Assembly (NCBI RefSeq): GCF_001625575.1
Contig: NZ_AUXV01000056.1
Span: 682,001-746,000 of the forward strand
Direction of reading: 5' to 3'
Length of the DNA: 64,000 nucleotides
Source of the DNA: Pseudoalteromonas luteoviolacea S2607
GTDB lineage: Bacteria > Pseudomonadota > Gammaproteobacteria > Enterobacterales > Alteromonadaceae
This document shows, one piece after another, positions 10,201 through 25,200 of the stretch. Position numbers and translations under genes: made by a program. Numbering within the stretch: the stretch's first letter is position 1; every line of letters begins with the position of its first letter. Under the pieces are notes generated by a model. That model made no database searches. It saw only the letters and a program-made list of their open reading frames with translations, and had not been told where the DNA came from.

Positions 10201-13200
10201 TGAAAGCATGTTACATTGAGAGATGTCACTGCACGCTTCATCCATCATAGCGATAAGAATATTACGCAAATGACCAAGAACTTGAGTAATGGTTTTATGT
10301 GAATATTCGTTAGGTCGATACCCCAATTTGACAGTCAAGGTTTCTTGCAATCCTATCGACAGGGTCAACTCATAGTTTGTTTTCCCTTCGACACTCATAC
10401 TTTCGACGTCAAAACCTGCCGCGTTTGCTTGCGATGAAAGAGATTTATCCATTGGATAATTTTCAAATACAATCAACGAGTTAAACAGGTTCGTACCTTC
10501 TACACCAGAGAGCTTTTGAATCTCTACTAATGGTAAGTACGCGTATTGGTTACTTTGCTGGAACCCTTGTTGCAACTGTGAAATAAGCGCATCAATGTGC
10601 TGTGTTTCCTTAAATGAAACTTTCACTGGAATCGTGTTAATAAATAATCCCAACATGGTGTCAACATCTTTGACTTCCGCAGGGCGTCCTGACACTGTAG
10701 CACCGAATACAACCTCATCTTCGCCATTGTATTGATGCAGCAAATAACTCCAGGCTAATTGCACAAGTGTGTTCACAGTCGTTTGCTTAGTTTTCGCCAG
10801 TTGCTTGAGTTTATGAGTTTCAGACTCATCAAGCATTAACGGCTGCTTGCTATAGCTTGACACATTATCTGGCTGCTCAAAGCTCTTCACAGCCAGCGTT
10901 GTTGGCGAGTCAATATGTTTGAGTAGTGAGTGCCAATATTCACGTGCCTTCTCCTTATCTTGCTGACCCAACCAAGCAATGTAATTTTCGTAAGAAGCGG
11001 GTAGCTCAACTTGATGCGCTTGTTCAGAGCATAGAGCGCGATAAGCTGTCAGTACTTCTTTGAAAATAATCGGGAAACACCAACCGTCTGTTAATACATG
11101 GTGCTGGCTCCACAGGATTTGATACCGTTTGTTACCTAGATTGAAGAACGCTAATCGAATCAATCCTCCGGCTTCAAAATCAAACCCTTTGCTTGCGTCT
11201 TGTGATAAGTAAGCACTAAATCTATCTTGCTGCTCCTCTTTAGTGAGCTGCGATAAGTCCTCTTCGTGCCACGATAACTCCGACGCTTTCAAAACAAGCT
11301 GCAATAGTTCACCATGTTCATTCACAAACGCGGTTCTAAATATATCATTGCGATCTAATAAGCTTTGCCAAGCTGCTCGGAACTTATCTTTCTCAACGTC
11401 TCCATGCAACTCAAAGTGGATCTGGTTGGTATAAGCCCCTTTCTCCATCACGCTGTGGAACCAAAGTCCCTTTTGCATAGGAGCTGCAGGGTATATGCGC
11501 TGTAGACTTGGGTAGCTATCGTACCATTTATCAACTTGCTGTTGTGATAAGTCCACTAACGGGAAGTCAGATGGAGTAAACCCACCGTGCTCCGATTTGA
11601 CACAATGATCAATGACGTCTATCAGTGCTGTTTGAATACTTGCACCCAGTGTCTCTATGGTTGCTGCATTGTATTGTTCTTCACTGTAATCTAATTCAAG
11701 CAACAGCTTGCCTGAGAGGATCTTACCTGTGAGCGCCAGTTGGTGGTCTCGAGCTTTCGCTTCACTAATACTGCTGCCGATATTCTCCTGCGCTAACTGA
11801 AAAGCACTTGCACCACCAACACTTTGGTCCAATTGCCCTAAATAATTGAACAACAGTTGTGGGGCATTTTCTTCTGCTTTTGCCAATAGCTCACTATCTT
11901 GTCGATGTGAAAGCAATAGTCCATAGCCTATTCCGTTATTCTGTGTTTGACGGTTTAGCTCTTTGATTGACTTAATAACCTGACTAATATCACCGCTTGG
12001 GCTAGACAGTACCAATGGATACATGCTTGTAAACCATCCCACTGTTTCACTGAGATCCCAGTCTGTGTTGTCCATTTCACGACCATGGCTTTCCAACATG
12101 ATTCTATACTTAGTATTCCCGCTCCAATTACGTAAACCAAGATACACCGCTGAGAGCAATAAATCATTGATCTTGGTATGGTAAGTACCATTACATTGAT
12201 GTAAAAGTTTGTCGGTGTACTCAACATCAAGGTGTACCGGAGAAGCGTTTGAAGTCGCAAGTCTTGGTCTATCATTGCTGACAATATCAATCGGTAAAGG
12301 AGCTACATCATCTTGCAATTGAGATAGCCAATAAGGTTTTTCTCGCTCGATACCATCGCTGTGCGCAAACTCATTTAACACCATGCCCCACTGTTGCAAT
12401 GACGCAGTTTTGGTGTAGCTGTTAATGCTCGTGTGGTCACGCAATTGTAAGTAGAATTGCTCAAGATCGCGCAATATCACGCGCCAAGATACTCCGTCCA
12501 CAACTAAGTGATGTACCACAATAAATAAGCGCTGTTGATCCAACTGTTCAGCTTCATCTGCGTAAAAACGAACCACCTTGATAAGGTTTCCTTTCTCTAA
12601 ATCAAAGCTCTCTTGCCAATACTGACAACGCTTGTTAATGAACTCAGATCTTTGCTCAGGCTGAGCAGGTAGCATTTCACTAACACAGACCGAGTCAACC
12701 TGACTTGTACTCAGCGCAAGGTGCTCTGCTTGCCATTGGCCTTGTTCGTCTTTCGCAAATGCTAGCCTCAGTGCATCATGTTTATCCAGTAACGCTTCAA
12801 CCACTGAGCGCAACATACCATGGGATATCGCCTCACGAGGCTTCAACAATACCGCTTGATTGTAATGATGAAGCGCCTCACTTTCGTCACTGAGATAGTG
12901 TTTTTGAATTGGCAACATTTCCAACTTACCACTCACTACTTGTGCTGGCACATTATTTGGCTCAGATTGCTTCGGCTCAGTTGCCAGATGTGCTGTCAAA
13001 CGCTCGATAGTTTGATATTCAAACATTTGCTTCACAGTTATGTTGATACCTAGCCCTTTAGCGCGGCTGACAACCTGTAGTGATAAGATCGAATCTCCAC
13101 CCACCGCAAAGAAATTGTCGGTAATACCCACTCTTTTTAGTCCAAGTAAGTCTTGCCAAATCCCACATAGGCACGTTTGCATTGTTGTGATTGGGGCAAC

Positions 13201-16200
13201 GTACTTTTGTGCTCGTTGAGTATTTACATCCACACTTGGTAAGCGCTTTTTATCAACCTTCCCGTTCAAAGTAAGTGGGATAGAATCAAGCAGCATAAAT
13301 GCACTTGGGATCATATAGTCAGGCACTTGTAGCGTCAGCTCTTGCCTTACTTTCTCAATTGTCGTGTATTCATCTTCAGCAATGTCACGCGATGCCACGA
13401 GATAGGACACCAATCGCTTATTATTACCTTCACCAATAGCAACAACTATGGCCTGTTGAACATACGCACAGGCATTTAACTTGGCTTCAATCTCGCCGGG
13501 TTCTACACGGTATCCTTTGAGGTTAATTTGTTCATCGGCTCTGCCTAGATATTCAAGTTCGCCACTGGCGAGATAACGAACTAAATCTCCTGTACGATAC
13601 AGAGTTTTGCAAGTTCCAATCGCTGTAGAGTTGGCAACAAATTTTTCGGCTGTTAGTTGTGTATTGTTTAAATAACCTTGAGCTAACCCATCACCGCCGA
13701 TAAATAGCTCACCTATCGCACCGATAGGCTGCATGTTCATACTGTTGTTGAGTACCAATAACTGAGTGTTTTGAATTGGAGTACCAATAGGAATATTGGG
13801 TGAAGAGTCATTCAAATCAGTGGTTTTATCAATACTGTAGGTGCTACAACCTACTACCGTTTCGGTCGGGCCATATTCATTGATATACAAGCTGTTTGAG
13901 GAAATGCGCGATTTCCAAGGTGAAAGCACTTTTTGTGTCAACTGCTCACCACCAACTACAAATACATGCTCAACCTCATGGCTTGTTTGTTCAACAATCT
14001 GTGTACTCAACACATCAAGGTGTGCAGGCGTGATCTTAAATAACCAAGCATGTGCATCATTCAAAATGATGTTTTTCAATTCATCTATAACATCAACTGA
14101 CTCTGGCAGTAATCTCACTCTTTTGCCGTAGAGCAATGGTGTGAACAAAGATGTAAGTGTCGCATCAAATGATAGCGACGAGCTTACAATTGAGCCTCTA
14201 AGGTGTTCAGCTAAGTAATGTTCACCAGCATAAGTCAGATAGTTTACTGCACTTTGGTGACTTATCATTACCCCTTTGGGGTTGCCTGTAGAGCCAGATG
14301 TGTAAATAACGTAAGCCAAATCCTTAGCTGGCTGAGTTAGAGGCGCTGTCGCGATATTCTCTGCGCTGTAAGTTTGTAGCTCACTTTCTGAGCCTTGATC
14401 GAAAATAAACAGCTGGCTCTGTACATCGTTCAAAGCGGACGTGTAATCCATTTTCGTCAATACCAGTGCAGCTTGCGAGTCCGCTAGAATGTGTTTCACT
14501 CTCACTGCTGGCAGTCCGGTATCTATCGGTAAGTATGCCGCGCCAGCTTTGAGTATCCCAAGTACCGACACAACCATTTCAAACGATCTGTCTAAGTAAA
14601 TAGCAATCGTCGCATTACTCGGTAGTTGCTGGTCAATGATGTAAGATGCCAATCGATTACTGGCTTCATTCAGCGCTTGATAACTCCACTGTTGGTCGCC
14701 TACTTCCAGTGCAACCTCTTGAGCGTGATGGTCCGCTTGCGCTTCAAATAAGTGATGCAAATGAAACGCATCCTGATAGCCAACTTCAGTTTGATTCCAA
14801 CGGGTCAATTGATCTATGTCAGCGTTAGGAACCATCGGTAATTGCTCAATACACGCATGTGGCTGCTTAACAATAGCCATTAGCAGGGTTTCAAAACTTT
14901 CACTGAGCCGTATGATTGTCTCTGGATTAAAGATATCGGTCGCAAAAATCCAGTTTATGTCTAAACCGTGCTCTGTTTCGTATATTAAAAGATCCAAGTC
15001 AAACTTCGCATAGACTTGTTCACTTTCGAGCCTTGTTACATCAATCTGATCCAGTTCAAACTCAACTTGCTCATTATTTTGCAATGTCATTGATACTTGG
15101 AATATTGGCGAGTGACTCAAGCTTCTTTGTGGCTGCAATTCATCTACCAAAGTTTCAAATGGTACTGCTTGATTATCGTAGCCGGCCAAGGTATTCACTT
15201 TGTTATTTTGCAGTAACGTCAGAAAGTCTGGATTGCCAGATAAATCCGAACGATACACTAACGTATTAACAAAAAAGCCTATTAGCCCTTCAAGATCTTT
15301 ATGCGTTCTTCCCGCAATAGGACCACCTACGACAATGTCACTTTCACCACTCCAACGACCTAATAAGACAGCAAACGCGCTTTGTAACACCATAAATAAA
15401 CTAGCATTTTGGCTTTTTGCTAAGTCATTTAACTGGTTTGATAGCGCCTTATTGATCTTCTGTTTGATCTGCTGCCCATCAAAGCTTTGCGATACTGGGC
15501 GAGGCTTGTCTAGCGGCAGGCTATGTACCAAAGGTAGTCCTTCAAGATACGTCAGCCAATATTGTAATTGTGATTCCGCTTGCTCACTCTGTAATTGCTC
15601 TCGTTGCCAGTTTGCGTAATCAGCGTACTGAATTGCTAGTTTGGGTAAATTAGCTTCTTTCGCGCTGTTAAAAGCAGAATATAGATGCATAAACTCTTTA
15701 ATAAGCACATTCACTGACCAGCCATCAGAAGCGATATGATGCATTGTAAATAACAGTACATGCTCCTGCTCACTGATACGAATTAGGCTGATGCGTAATG
15801 GCCAATGCGCAGTTAAGTCAAAGGCCTGTTGCGCATCCTGTGCAATGACTTCATTTAACTTGAGCGTTTGGTTATCACTAGAAAGTTCGCTTAAATCAAT
15901 CTTTGTAATGTTGATGCTTGCAGCAGGCTCAATAACCTGAACTGCACCGTCTGTTTGTTCAACAAATACTGTCCTCAAACTTTCATGTCGTGCAACGATT
16001 GAATCTAGCGCTTTTTGGAGAGCTAATAAGTTCAGCTCGCCCTCTAACCTTAAGGCCGAAGGCATATTATATTGCGCACTGCCTCCCTCAAGCTGGTCAA
16101 TAAACCACAGTCTTTGCTGTGCAAATGAGAGCGCTAGCGGCTGCGTTCTTGACACAGGTGAAATTTGAACGGCACCTTGGGCATCCAAAGCATCAATATA

Positions 16201-19200
16201 ATGTGCCAATGCTTTGATGCAGCCGTGTTCAAATAAGGCGCGAACACTGATGGACTTACCAAATGTCTTGTTACATTCACTCACAACTCGAGTCGCAAGC
16301 AAAGAGTGACCACCAAGCGCAAAGAAATTGTCATTCACGCCCACTTGCTCTAGTTCCAATAGGTGCTGCCATTGCTCGCAAAGCAGCTGCTCAGTGTGTG
16401 TCTGTGGTGCCACATACTCGGCTTGTTGCAGATCGTCTGCACTCAAGATTGGTAAGGCTTTTTTGTCAACTTTACCATTGCTTGTTAATGGCAGCTGCTC
16501 CAAAGCAATAAATACATCTGGCACCATATATTCTGGCAGTGAGTTGCCCAGATCTGTTTTCAGTTCTGAACTGAGCGTTTTATTCACTTCATTTAGCTGC
16601 GGGAAGTTTGCTTCATAAGACTGTCGATAAGCACTTCTTGCTTGAATTGAAGCCCCCTCTTGGCGACTAAAAATAATGTCTAAATGAGCACGTTCATCTT
16701 GTGACCAAGTTAAACCCACATGGTATCCGCACTGCTCAGCATACGCGAGCAATGCTTCGAATTCATTGACTTGATGCTGAGTTGACTCAGTCAACGCGCC
16801 TGGCTTCGAAGCAGGCTTGATAACACGCTGGCTTTGCCATTGACTCAACCCTTCAGACAAAACAACGTCGTCCTGAATACGGAAATTTTCTACGCCTGAA
16901 ACACCAAAGCACGACGCGCTTTGTTCATCTAACAAGGCCTTCATTTGCGCCAACGAAGTGAATCCGTACCAAGCTTGCGGTGAAACAGGACTTTCAGCTT
17001 CACTTGCACCGATGTGTAAAATCACATCATAGCGATAACGCAACATTTCGTTGTCGCCTTGCCCGCGTTTTACCTGAATATCAACATGGGTGATTTCTGG
17101 ATAACGTACCTGTAGCTGTGCAAAGTAAGACGGGCTTAGTAAAAGCTCCTGTTCCTGTAGTAAACGACGTTGTACTCGATTTGACAGTGCTCCCACAGTG
17201 GTATTAGTTTGCAAGAAACTATGCTCAACCGCGGTATGGTGAGCTAACACTAAATCTAAGTTTCGTATATCACCTAACATTACCTTACCGCCGCTACACA
17301 CCTTAGGAATTAGGCTTTCAATAACTTGGTCTAAGTACTGATAGTTAGGGAAATACTGTATTACTGAGTTAATCACCACAGTGTCAAAGTATGAACTAGG
17401 CAAGTGTGTTATTGCTAACGCATCTCCGTGGGCTAATTCAACATGAGACCAACCCTTTTTCGCAACACCCGATTTAACCAGTGACAATGCTTGAGTTGAT
17501 AAATCAATGGCTGTTACAGATTCACACTGCTGAGCATAACGATAAAGTAATAAACCTGTACCACACCCGATTTCAAGTAAATGTTTGGGTTTAAGTGCTT
17601 GAATACAGTCTACAGTACCATCTAACCATTCGCGCATTTGCGGGATGGGGATAGCATCCCCAGTGTAACTGTTATTCCAACCAATAAAGTTAGATTCCGT
17701 GTCAAAGTCACTTTCAGACTCTGTATATTGCTCCTCGAATACATCCTGCCATTGACTCACAATGCCTTGGTTAGAAAGCCTCGCAGCTTCATCCAGATAG
17801 CTCTGAGTAGGGCAAACGTGTGCAACAAGCTGTTTATCACCACTAGACTTTTCGTTAATCGTTACAATCGCATTGCTGAGTCGAGCATTTGCGGCCAAAG
17901 TATGCTCAATTTCACCAAGTTCAATCCTAAAACCACGCAGTTTAACCTGATCATCGCTTCTACCCACGTACTCCAAGTTGCCGTCATTACGATAGCGAAC
18001 TAAATCACCGGTTTTATACAAGCGAGCATCGGTACATGTACTAAATGGATTACTAATAAAGCGATCTGAAGTTAAATCTGGTCTATTGATATAGCCGGCA
18101 GAAACTCCCTCTCCTCCAACATACAACTCACCAATGGCGCCCACATGGACCTGTTGTCTATGCTTGTCTAGTACATAAGCGCTTAGGTCTGGAAGCGGCT
18201 TGCCTATCACATTGACATCACTACTTTGAATACCATTTGCATAAACAGGATTGAATGTAACATGCACAGTGGTTTCAGTAATACCGTACATGTTAATTAA
18301 TTGAGTGTTAGTGTTCGCATAGCCCTGATGCCATAAATCGATGATATCTTGACTTAGTGCCTCCCCCCCGAATATCACGTACTTTAATTCATTTATTAAA
18401 CCCGTACAGTTGTCATTCGTTGTCACAGTAAGTAGGTGTTTAAACGCTGAAGGAGTCTGATTTAATACCGTAACATTGTGTTGTTCTATCAGTTTTAAGA
18501 ACTGGTTTGCGTCTCTAGATACCCAGTAAGGTACAACAAGCAAGCGAGCGCCATTAAACAATGCTCCCCAGATCTCCCATACAGAGAAGTCAAAAGCATA
18601 CGAATGAAATAGAGTCCAAGTATCGCTGTTATCGAAGTTGAATAACGAAGAAGTACTCGTAAACAGACGCACGACATTATGGTGTGTTACACCCACACCT
18701 TTAGGCTTGCCTGTTGAGCCTGAGGTATAAATGACATAGGCTAAACTTTGCGAGCGATTATGTGCAACAACTGGCTGTTGAGATGAGTACTTATCGAGTA
18801 ACGAGCGCGTGCTTTCACTGTCAATACAAACGAATGCCACATTAAATAGTTCGGCCTTTTCTGACAACTTAGACTGAGTTAATAGCAGCTTGATCTCGCT
18901 ATCCTCAACAATATATTGCGCCCTACTTTGTGGAGAATTTGGGTCAATCGGCACATAGGCTGCACCCGATTTGAGTACCGCTAAAATTGCTACCAGCATA
19001 TCAATAGAGCGTTCAACAAAAATCCCGACCAGCGCTTGAGGCTCTACACCTTGCTCAATTAAATAAGTGCAAAGTTGATTAGCCCTGTCATCTAATTGTT
19101 GATAGGTAAGCTGCGTATCTTCACATAATACCGCAATAGCGTGTGGCGCTTGTTTAACTTGCGACTCAAAAACAGTATGAATACATTGTTTTTCAAGGGG

Positions 19201-22200
19201 CTCTACGCGGCCTTGCTTGGCCCAAGCTAGTAACTTGTTTGTATCGTGAGGAGTTAAGTAATTAAGATTCTCGACCAAGCAACTTGGATTCTCGATGATA
19301 CTGGTTAGTAACACTTCAAAGCTCTGGCCTAGGCGGGTTATTGTGTCAGCATTGAAAATATCGGTTGCATATAACCAATCAACCGCTAACCCTTCATCTG
19401 TTTCTTTTAAAAACAGCGAAAGGTCAAATAGCGTAAGCGAGTCATGCGGATCAGAAACTTCAACCTCTAGGCCTGGCAGAACTAACTCAGCATCCTCGTT
19501 ATTTTGCAGCGTAATAGACACCTGGAAGATAGGAGAATGACTTAGGCTTCGCTCTGGCTGCAGCTCATCAACAAGCATTTCAAAAGGTACGAGTTGATTA
19601 TCATAGGCAGCTAACGTATTAACTTTATTATTTTCTAATACAGTTAAGAAATCTGGATTACCAGTTAGGTCGGTTCTATATACTAGAGTGTTAACAAAGA
19701 AGCCGATCAAATTTTCAATATCTTGGTGTGTACGCCCAGCAATGGGGCTCCCCATTACGATATCGCTTTCACCACTCCAGCGACCCAATAAAACAGCAAA
19801 TGCACTTTGTAGCACCATAAACAAACTTGTATTGTGCTCATTTGCCAAACGATTCAGTTTGCTTAACAGCTTCTTGCTAAATACTTGTTGGATCTTATGA
19901 CCAGCAAAGCTTTGTTTGGCTGGGCGAGGTTTATCTAAAGGCATAGCATGAACTAATGGCAAACCTTCTAAACGCGCCAGCCAATGATCTAGTTGTACGC
20001 TTGCGCCTTCACCAGCCAGATGCATTCGTTGCCACTGTGCATAGTCAGCATACTGCACCTTTAGTTCAGGCAAGACAGCTGTTTTTCCTTGGCAATGTGC
20101 TGAGTATAATTCTCTGAACTCTTTAATAAGTACACTTACCGACCAACCGTCAGACACAATGTGGTGCATCGTAAATAGCAGCACATACTCATCAGACGCC
20201 AATTGAACTAAGCTAACGCGCACAGGCCATTGTTGGTTGAGATTGAAAGCACGCTGCGACTCTTCAGTAATGAATCTATCGAGATAGGTAGAGGCATACA
20301 CCCCGTCCTGCGTGCGCAGATCTACCTCAGTGATAGGTAGTTGTGAGGCAGGTTCAATAATTTGAACAGGTTGACCATCATACTCTTTGAATATAGTTCG
20401 CAGACTTTCATGTCTTGCAATAATGTCATCCAAAGATGCTTGTAGCGCTGTAAAATTCAGAGCACCTTTTAATCTCAATACCGCTGGTACGTTGTACTGG
20501 ACGCTGCCGCCTTCGAGTTGGTCAATAAACCATAGTCTCTGCTGTGCAAACGAGAGTGGCAAAGGCTGAGCTCGCGATGCGCGCACAATGTGGCTCGTTT
20601 CTTCTGACGCGAGAGAGTCAATATACGATGCCAGCTCGCGAATGTGACTGTGTTCAAACAGTGCCCTAACACTGATGGTCTTACCAAATTCAGCACTGCA
20701 AGCACTAGCCACACGCGTTGCCAGTAGTGAGTGGCCGCCTAAGGCAAAGAAGTTATCGTTTACACCCACCTGCTGTAGGTCTAAGAAATGCTGCCACTGT
20801 TCGCACAAAATATGTTCAGTAGGAGTCGTTGGCGCCACATATTCTGTCTTTTGCAAATCAAACACATTTAAGTTTGGCAGTGCTTTTTTATCTACTTTAC
20901 CATTTGCAGTTAATGGCAAATGCTCTAACGCAATAAATGCATCTGGGAGCATATATTCAGGTAGTGTTTTAGCAAGCTCAATTTTCAGCTCTGCATTGAG
21001 CGCCTTATTTACTTCGTTTAGTTGTGGGAAGTTTGCTTTGTATGTTTGACGATACTCCCCTCTTGCTTGAATAAGTGCCCCAGCGTCTTTGCTAAAAATA
21101 ATATCCAGTTTGTTGCTCTGGTCTTGTGACCAAGTAACACCGCAGTGATAACCACATTGTTGAGCATAAGCAAGTAATGACTCTAGTGCTTCTACCTGTT
21201 GTTGTGCATGAGTCGCCAAAGAACCCGGTTGTGAGACCGGTTTTATCATTCTAGTACTTTGCCATTGGCTTAAACCTTCTGACAAAGTGACATCATCAAG
21301 AATTCGATGGTTATCTACCCCTGATACGCCAAAACACGTTGCGCTTTGTTCTGTTAGGCGCGTTCTAAGTTCAGAGAATGACGTGAAGTCATACCAAGTT
21401 TCAGCTATGACAGTGTTGCTTGCGCTATTGTCACCTTTGTGAATGACGACATCGTAGCGGTAACGTAGCATTTCGTTATCACCGATACCACGTTTTACGT
21501 GTATATCGACATGAGTTATTTCCGGATAACGCGCCTGAAGCTCGGTAAAATATGATGGACTTAAAAGTAGCTCTTGCTCTTGTAATAATCGACGTTGCAC
21601 ACTGCTGGAGAATGTTTTGACTGACGCACTCTTATTCAGCTGACTTTGTTCAACGGCGCTATGATGCGCGAGCATTAAATCTAAGTTACGAATATCGCCG
21701 AGCATTATCTTGCCGCCAGAATGAATAGCAGACAAGGCACCTACAATAACTTCCTCTAGGTATTGGCTATTAGGGAAATATTGCACAACAGAGTTAATTA
21801 CTACGGTATCAAAATAAGACTTTGGTAGTTGCTCCAGCGCTAAAGCGTCCCCTTGTGCTAGTTTAACATGCGACCAGCCTCTCGCATCGATACCCGTTTG
21901 CACCAAAGAAAGCGCCTGTGCAGAAATATCAATGGCGGTCACAGAATCGCACTGCTTTGCGTAGCGGTACAACAATAAACCTGTACCACAACCAATCTCA
22001 AGCAGATTCTTAGGACGAAGCTTTTGAATAGTTTCTACCGTGCCATCAAGCCACTCTTGCATTTGCGGGATAGGAATAGCTTCACCCGTGTAACTATTGT
22101 TCCAGCCGACAAAGTTTGACTCAATCTCATAGTCTTGCTCAGGCTCGGTATATTGTTGTTCAAATACATCTTGCCATTGACTTACAATCTCTTTATTGGA

Positions 22201-25200
22201 GCGTTTAGCCGCATCATCTAAATAACGGCGAGCAGGGCAAACATGAGCAATTAGTTGCTTATCCCCATCACTTTTTTCGTTTAATGTAACGACTGCACTA
22301 CGTAGTTGCTCTGTTGCTATGAGTGATTGCTCAATCTCACCGAGCTCAATCCTAAAGCCTCTCACCTTGACCTGATCATCAATTCGGCCAAGGTACTCCA
22401 GGTTGCCATCAAAACGGTACCTAGCAAGGTCACCTGTTTTGTATAGTCTTGCGGCTTTATCGTGACTAAATGGGTGTTCAATAAAGCGCTCTGCTGTCAA
22501 TTCAGGTTTATTAATGTAGCCTCGCGCGAGTCCAACACCACCAATGTGGAGCTCTCCCACCACGCCCAGTGGTACTTGGCGATTTGACTTATCGAGAATA
22601 TATAACTGTATGTTACTGATTGGTTTACCGATAGGCACCACTTTTAGCGCTTGGTCACGTGGCGCATGCCAGTAACTAACATCAATTGCAGCCTCAGTTG
22701 GTCCATATAGATTGTGTAATTGTGCTGGATGTGCCTCGTGAAACAGCGTGACGATTTCCGCTGGCAATGCTTCACCACTACAAAAAACTTGTTTAACCGA
22801 ATGGCACTGTGACCATGCTGAATGTTGCAGCATCGCCGCTAACATCGACGGCACGAAGTGGAGTGTCGTTACACCCTGCTCATTAATTAAATCGCACAGA
22901 TAATTAGGCTCTTTGTGGCCTTCAGGTCTCGCTAGCACCAGCGTAGCACCTGTGATCAGAGGCCAAGTAAATTCCCAAACGGAGACATCAAAACTAAACG
23001 GTGTTTTTTGTAATACGGTGTCTTCATTACTGAGTGAATACTCATCCTGCATCCATTGAACACGGTTCACGAGTGCCTGATGCTCTATCATAACCCCTTT
23101 TGGCTGACCTGTTGAGCCAGATGTATAAATCACATAGGCCAGACTATTTGCAGTTAACCCTAACGCTTTCGCGCTTGGGTTGTGCATCGCATAACTTGCT
23201 AACTGCGCTTTGCATTCACTGCCATCAAGCGATAAAAATCTAATGCCGCAGGATACAAATTTCTCTGCAAACGCTGCCTGACCTAAGATAATTTTAGGCT
23301 GAGCATCATCAAGAATATATGCTAGTCGCTGTGCTGGGTACGTTGGTTCAAGTGGTAAATATGCGCCACCAGCTTTTAAAATAGCGTAGATTGCCATTAC
23401 CATCTCTACAGAGCGCTCAGCACAGATGCCAACTAAACTATCAGGTTTGACGCCTTGTTCAATCAAATAAGCTGCAAGCTGATTCGCTCTTTCATTGAGC
23501 TGCTGATATGTGACCCTATTATTTTCAAAGACAACCGCGACTGCATCTGGTGTTTGTTTAACTTGTGTTTCAAACAGCTCATGCATTGTTAGCGTGTCTG
23601 AAAATGCTGATGTATTTTCTGTATGCCACTGTGTCAATTGACGGGTATCAGCCTGCGTAATGTAATTTAAACTTTCAACCTCGCAGCGTGGGTTGGTAAC
23701 AATACTATTCAAGAGCGCCTCAAAGCTTTCTCCTAAACGCGTAATTGTTTGTTCAGTAAAAATATCTGTTGCAAATAACCATTCAACATCAAGTCCCTGC
23801 TCTGTCTCTTTTAAGAAAAGTGACAGGTCAAATAAACTCCTTGCGCTATATTGCTCAGCCACTTCGACATCAAGCCCTGGTAGCTCTAACGCCACATCTT
23901 CATTATTTTGCAATGTAATGGAAACTTGGAAAATCGGCGAGTGGCTTAAACTACGCTCTGGTTGCAGTTCATCTACCAACATTTCAAAAGGCACAAGCTG
24001 ATTTTCATACCCTGCTAAAGTATGCTCTTTGTTAGTATTTAACAAAGTAATAAAGTCAGGATTTTCAGACAGATCGGTTCTATAAACTAAGGTGTTCACA
24101 AAGAAACCCATTAGCCCTTCAAGAGCTGGGTGATTGCGACCCGCGATTGGACTACCAACAACGATGTCCTTTTGTGAGCTCCACAACCCTAATAATACAG
24201 AGAACGCACTTTGTAAGACCATAAACAAGCTTGCATCGTTGTCACGCGCAAGTTGGTTTAGCTGGTCCATTAAGTTCACATCAATTGTTTGGTAAATTTT
24301 TTGCCCTGCAAAGCTTTGTGTGGCAGGGCGTGGGTTATCTAATGGTAAATTATGCACCAACGGCAAACCCGCTAGACGTTCTTGCCAGTAGGCAAGCTGT
24401 AGCTCTGTTTGTTCACTAGCCAAGAACTCACGCTGCCACTGCGCATAGTCTGCATATTGGATAGGAAGTGCTTGTAGAGTGCTCTCTTTACCAGTTGCAA
24501 ACGACTGATATAAAGCACTTAACTCTCTTATGAACAAATGGATAGACCAACCATCAAAAGCAATGTGGTGCATCGTCACTAAGATCATATGCTCTGATTG
24601 AGCTAGTTTCAGCAGAGAAACTCTAATAGGCCAGTCTGTATGAAGCATAAACGGTCTAGCTGCTTCAGTCTGGATCACATGTTTTAATTCGCTTTCTCGG
24701 ACTTCACTTGGCTTTGTGCTGATATCTAATCGCGTTATTTTTAAAGTATCGTGAGGCTCAATATTTTGAATTGGTTTACCCGAAACCTCTTTGAATGTTG
24801 TCCTCAAAATTTCATGACGTTGAATGATTGCATCTATCGATTGTTGTAACGCGCTTTCATTTAAGCTGCCTGACAACCTGATCGTTGCAGGCATATTGTA
24901 TTGGACACTGCCGCCTTCTAATTGATCAATAAACCACAGACGCTGTTGTGAGAAAGACAAAGGTAAAGGCTGAACTCTAGAAACAGGTTCAATCGCATGA
25001 TATTGGGTAATGTTGGTTGTGTTTATCAGCGCTGCAAGCGCTTTAATTGTGTCATTTTGGAAAAATTCACGTACGGTGATCTCTTTACTGAAAGCTTCAC
25101 TACATGCACTGACTACTCGCATTGCTAATAGTGAATGTCCACCGATATCAAAAAAGCTCTCATCTGTAGATATCAGCTCTTTATCAAGTACTCTCTGCCA

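Noticed and set aside
11955..12290. Long antisense or alternative frames inside the giant NRPS gene (also at 15200-15619 and 20675-21049)
   Set aside because: They mirror the codon pattern of the NRPS frame and carry no motif of their own; shadows of the real gene.
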